Part shown: positions 62,722-64,000 of the stretch, piece after piece
How the letters are laid out: the number at the start of each line of letters is the position of its first letter
How positions within the stretch are numbered: the first letter of the stretch is position 1
Assembly: GCA_963816555.1 (NCBI GenBank)
Contig: CAWFLD010000011.1
Location: forward strand, 434,001-498,000
From: Lutibaculum sp963816555
GTDB taxonomy: Bacteria; Pseudomonadota; Alphaproteobacteria; Rhizobiales; Tepidamorphaceae
Direction: 5' to 3'
DNA: 64,000 bases
Translations under genes and position numbers: made by a program
The notes under the pieces: model-generated
Told to the model about the DNA's origin: nothing
What the model saw: only the letters and a program-made list of their open reading frames with translations
Database searches by the model: none

Positions 62722-63863
62722 TCAGCGGGCCGTGCCGGCCACGACGCGGCTGGCCGGCACGACGATCCGGACGGAGAGGCCCTGCGGCGTCCATTCTCGC
62801 GCGATGCTTCCGCCAAGCTGCCCCTCGACGGTGAGCTTGGTGATCCGAGTGCCGAATCCGGTGTGGTCCGGCTCGTCCTGACCGCGTCCCGCGCACTCCT
62901 CGGCCCACGAGAGGACGAGCCATTCGTCATCGCGGGCGCACCCGAACGACACACTTCCCGATATGTCAGAGAGGGCGCCATGCTTCGCGGCGTTGGTCGC
63001 GAGCTCGTTCAGCACCAGCGCCATCGGCGTGACCGCGGTCGCAGATAGCGGCATGTCCTCGCCCACCACCTCGAGCTGCGCCTCATCCGGGTCATGCAGG
63101 TGCGGGGAGACGATCGTGCGCAGCAGTTCGTGCAGCGTGATCCCGTCGGGCGACCCGCACCGCCCAGGCTCGGGCGCCACCGTCAGCTCGTGCGCCCTCG
63201 CCAGCGCGGCGAGCCTGTCCTGGACCATCGTCACGAGCTCGGCCGGGGTGCTGGCCGACCTCGCGGTCAGCCCAACCAGGCTGTTCGCGAGCGAGAAGAG
63301 ATTCTTGATCCGGTGCCTCATCTCCTGGAGGAGGAGCTCCTGCTTCTCCTGGGACCGCTTCTGCGCCGTGATGTCCCGGGCGATCTTGGAAGCTCCACCA
63401 CCCTGCCGTTCTCGTCCTTCAGGGGCGAGACGGTCAGCGAGATGTGGATCAGGCTGCCGTCCTTGCGCTGCCGGACCGTCTCGTAGTGGTCGACTATCTC
63501 TCCCGCACGAATCCGGGCGAGGATGCGCGGCTCCTCGTCCTCGCGATCGGCCGGGATCAACAACGTGACCGGGTGCCCGACGGCTTCCTCCGCCGTATAG
63601 CCGAAGATGCGTTCCGCGCCGGCATTCCAGCTCGTGATGATGCCGTTCAGGTCCTTCGTGAGGATCGCATCTCGGGACGACTGGACGATCGCTGCGAGCT
63701 GCTGCGTCGCGCGGTCCAGGAGGTGTGGCGGCGCCGAGCCGGATCGTCCTTCAGGACGGGTGTCAGTCGACTGGAAATCTTGAGTGCATCCGACCCCACC
63801 GGCCCCAGGCTTGTTCATAGCTGCCACGGATTCACTCCGATGATTGCATGGCTGTTGACCCAT
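62722..63863 (-). CDS. PAS–HWE histidine kinase; one frame break
   Basis: The ATG at 63863 follows GAAGGAGG; an ATG at 63818 is also possible. A PAS domain (about 50-160) contains AIVQSSRDAILTKDLNGIIT, WNAGAERIFGYTAEEAVGHP and ETVRQRKDGS. Near 63395 one T seems missing; restored, it continues KIARDITAQKRSQEKQELLL. The kinase part begins LQEMRHRIKNLFSLANSLV, has LNELATNAAKHGAL and the W-x-E motif in LSWAEE, as in HWE kinases. The phosphoacceptor is the H in MRHRIKN. About 380 residues, with no membrane segment. HWE kinases often feed the general stress response (PhyR/EcfG), but no partner is nearby. Confidence 0.88.
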
Positions 63864-64000
63864 CCCCCCTATCTGCCTCCTTCAGCGGCCTCCGCACCGA
63901 GGGCTCAGGGCGCCGGAGCGACTGCCGAAAAGATATATGGCGAGAAGCTTATATATACCCTCATTGCCGACGTCACACCAACCAGTACCTCGTCCTCGTC

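Overview
This 64 kb window is GC-rich chromosomal DNA from an alphaproteobacterium, most likely of the order Hyphomicrobiales (Rhizobiales). The evidence is gene content and order: helicase–S4 protein–FdxA–CarD, CobS/CobT, a RpoH2-type sigma factor, SecA–parvulin–ArgJ–MutT, and UbiG/LysC–PtsP–PrfA–PrmC–DUF4167–ClpB. A relative of Methylobacterium or Salinarimonas is plausible, but that is an inference from gene order and composition only.

Layout. 1–6.6 kb: the 5' part of an acyl-CoA synthetase gene, an MscS channel, tRNA-Arg(CCT), a thermonuclease-like protein and an M48 lipoprotein protease. 6.8–14.4 kb: rpoH, carD, fdxA, S4 protein, a SUV3-like helicase, a DUF3108 protein and rpmB. 14.4–20.7 kb: a VUT transporter, an acetyltransferase, a phytase-like esterase, cobT, cobS, a J-domain protein and a BolA protein. 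20.7–21.6 kb: a decayed BrnT/BrnA and HEPN-like patch that keeps an intact palindromic operator. 21.6–28.6 kb: a CorC/HlyC-type protein, aroB, aroK, a small membrane protein, xerD, accA and an L,D-transpeptidase lipoprotein. 28.8–33.6 kb: an accessory stretch with a cupin, a tautomerase, an MFS transporter, a membrane/DUF305 fusion and a lipid kinase. 33.6–39.8 kb: secA, parvulin, argJ, mutT and an Flp pilin. 39.8–45.7 kb: an ODP-like metallo-beta-lactamase-fold protein divergent from a TetR regulator, a methyltransferase, ComF, grxC, a nitrilase-family amidase, DUF1178 and ubiG. 45.8–56.5 kb: lysC, ptsP, prfA, prmC, DUF4167, MOSC and clpB. 56.6–64 kb: a mobile, partly AT-rich region with an unrecognised TIM-barrel-like gene, an Xre/MbcA antitoxin, a RES toxin cut by an IS66-type element, an IS91-type element with its own tyrosine recombinase, and a PAS–HWE histidine kinase.

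Functional links. Several genes serve proteostasis and stress: RpoH2, ClpB with a heat-shock-type promoter, the M48 protease, the S4/Hsp15-like protein, the J-protein and the parvulin. RpoH2 itself has an ECF-type promoter candidate, which would place it under envelope or general stress control. CobS/CobT serve aerobic cobalamin synthesis, AroK/AroB the shikimate pathway, and LysC and ArgJ amino-acid synthesis. PrfA and PrmC are a release factor and its methylase.

A major caveat is that at least sixteen otherwise well-preserved genes carry single-base frame breaks. These include clpB, ubiG, aroK, cobT, the helicase and the MscS channel. Nearly all breaks in housekeeping genes have the sense of one extra base, which suggests insertion-biased sequencing error rather than gene decay. 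I therefore annotate those genes across the break. The toxin–antitoxin remnants show mixed indels and are called pseudogenes.
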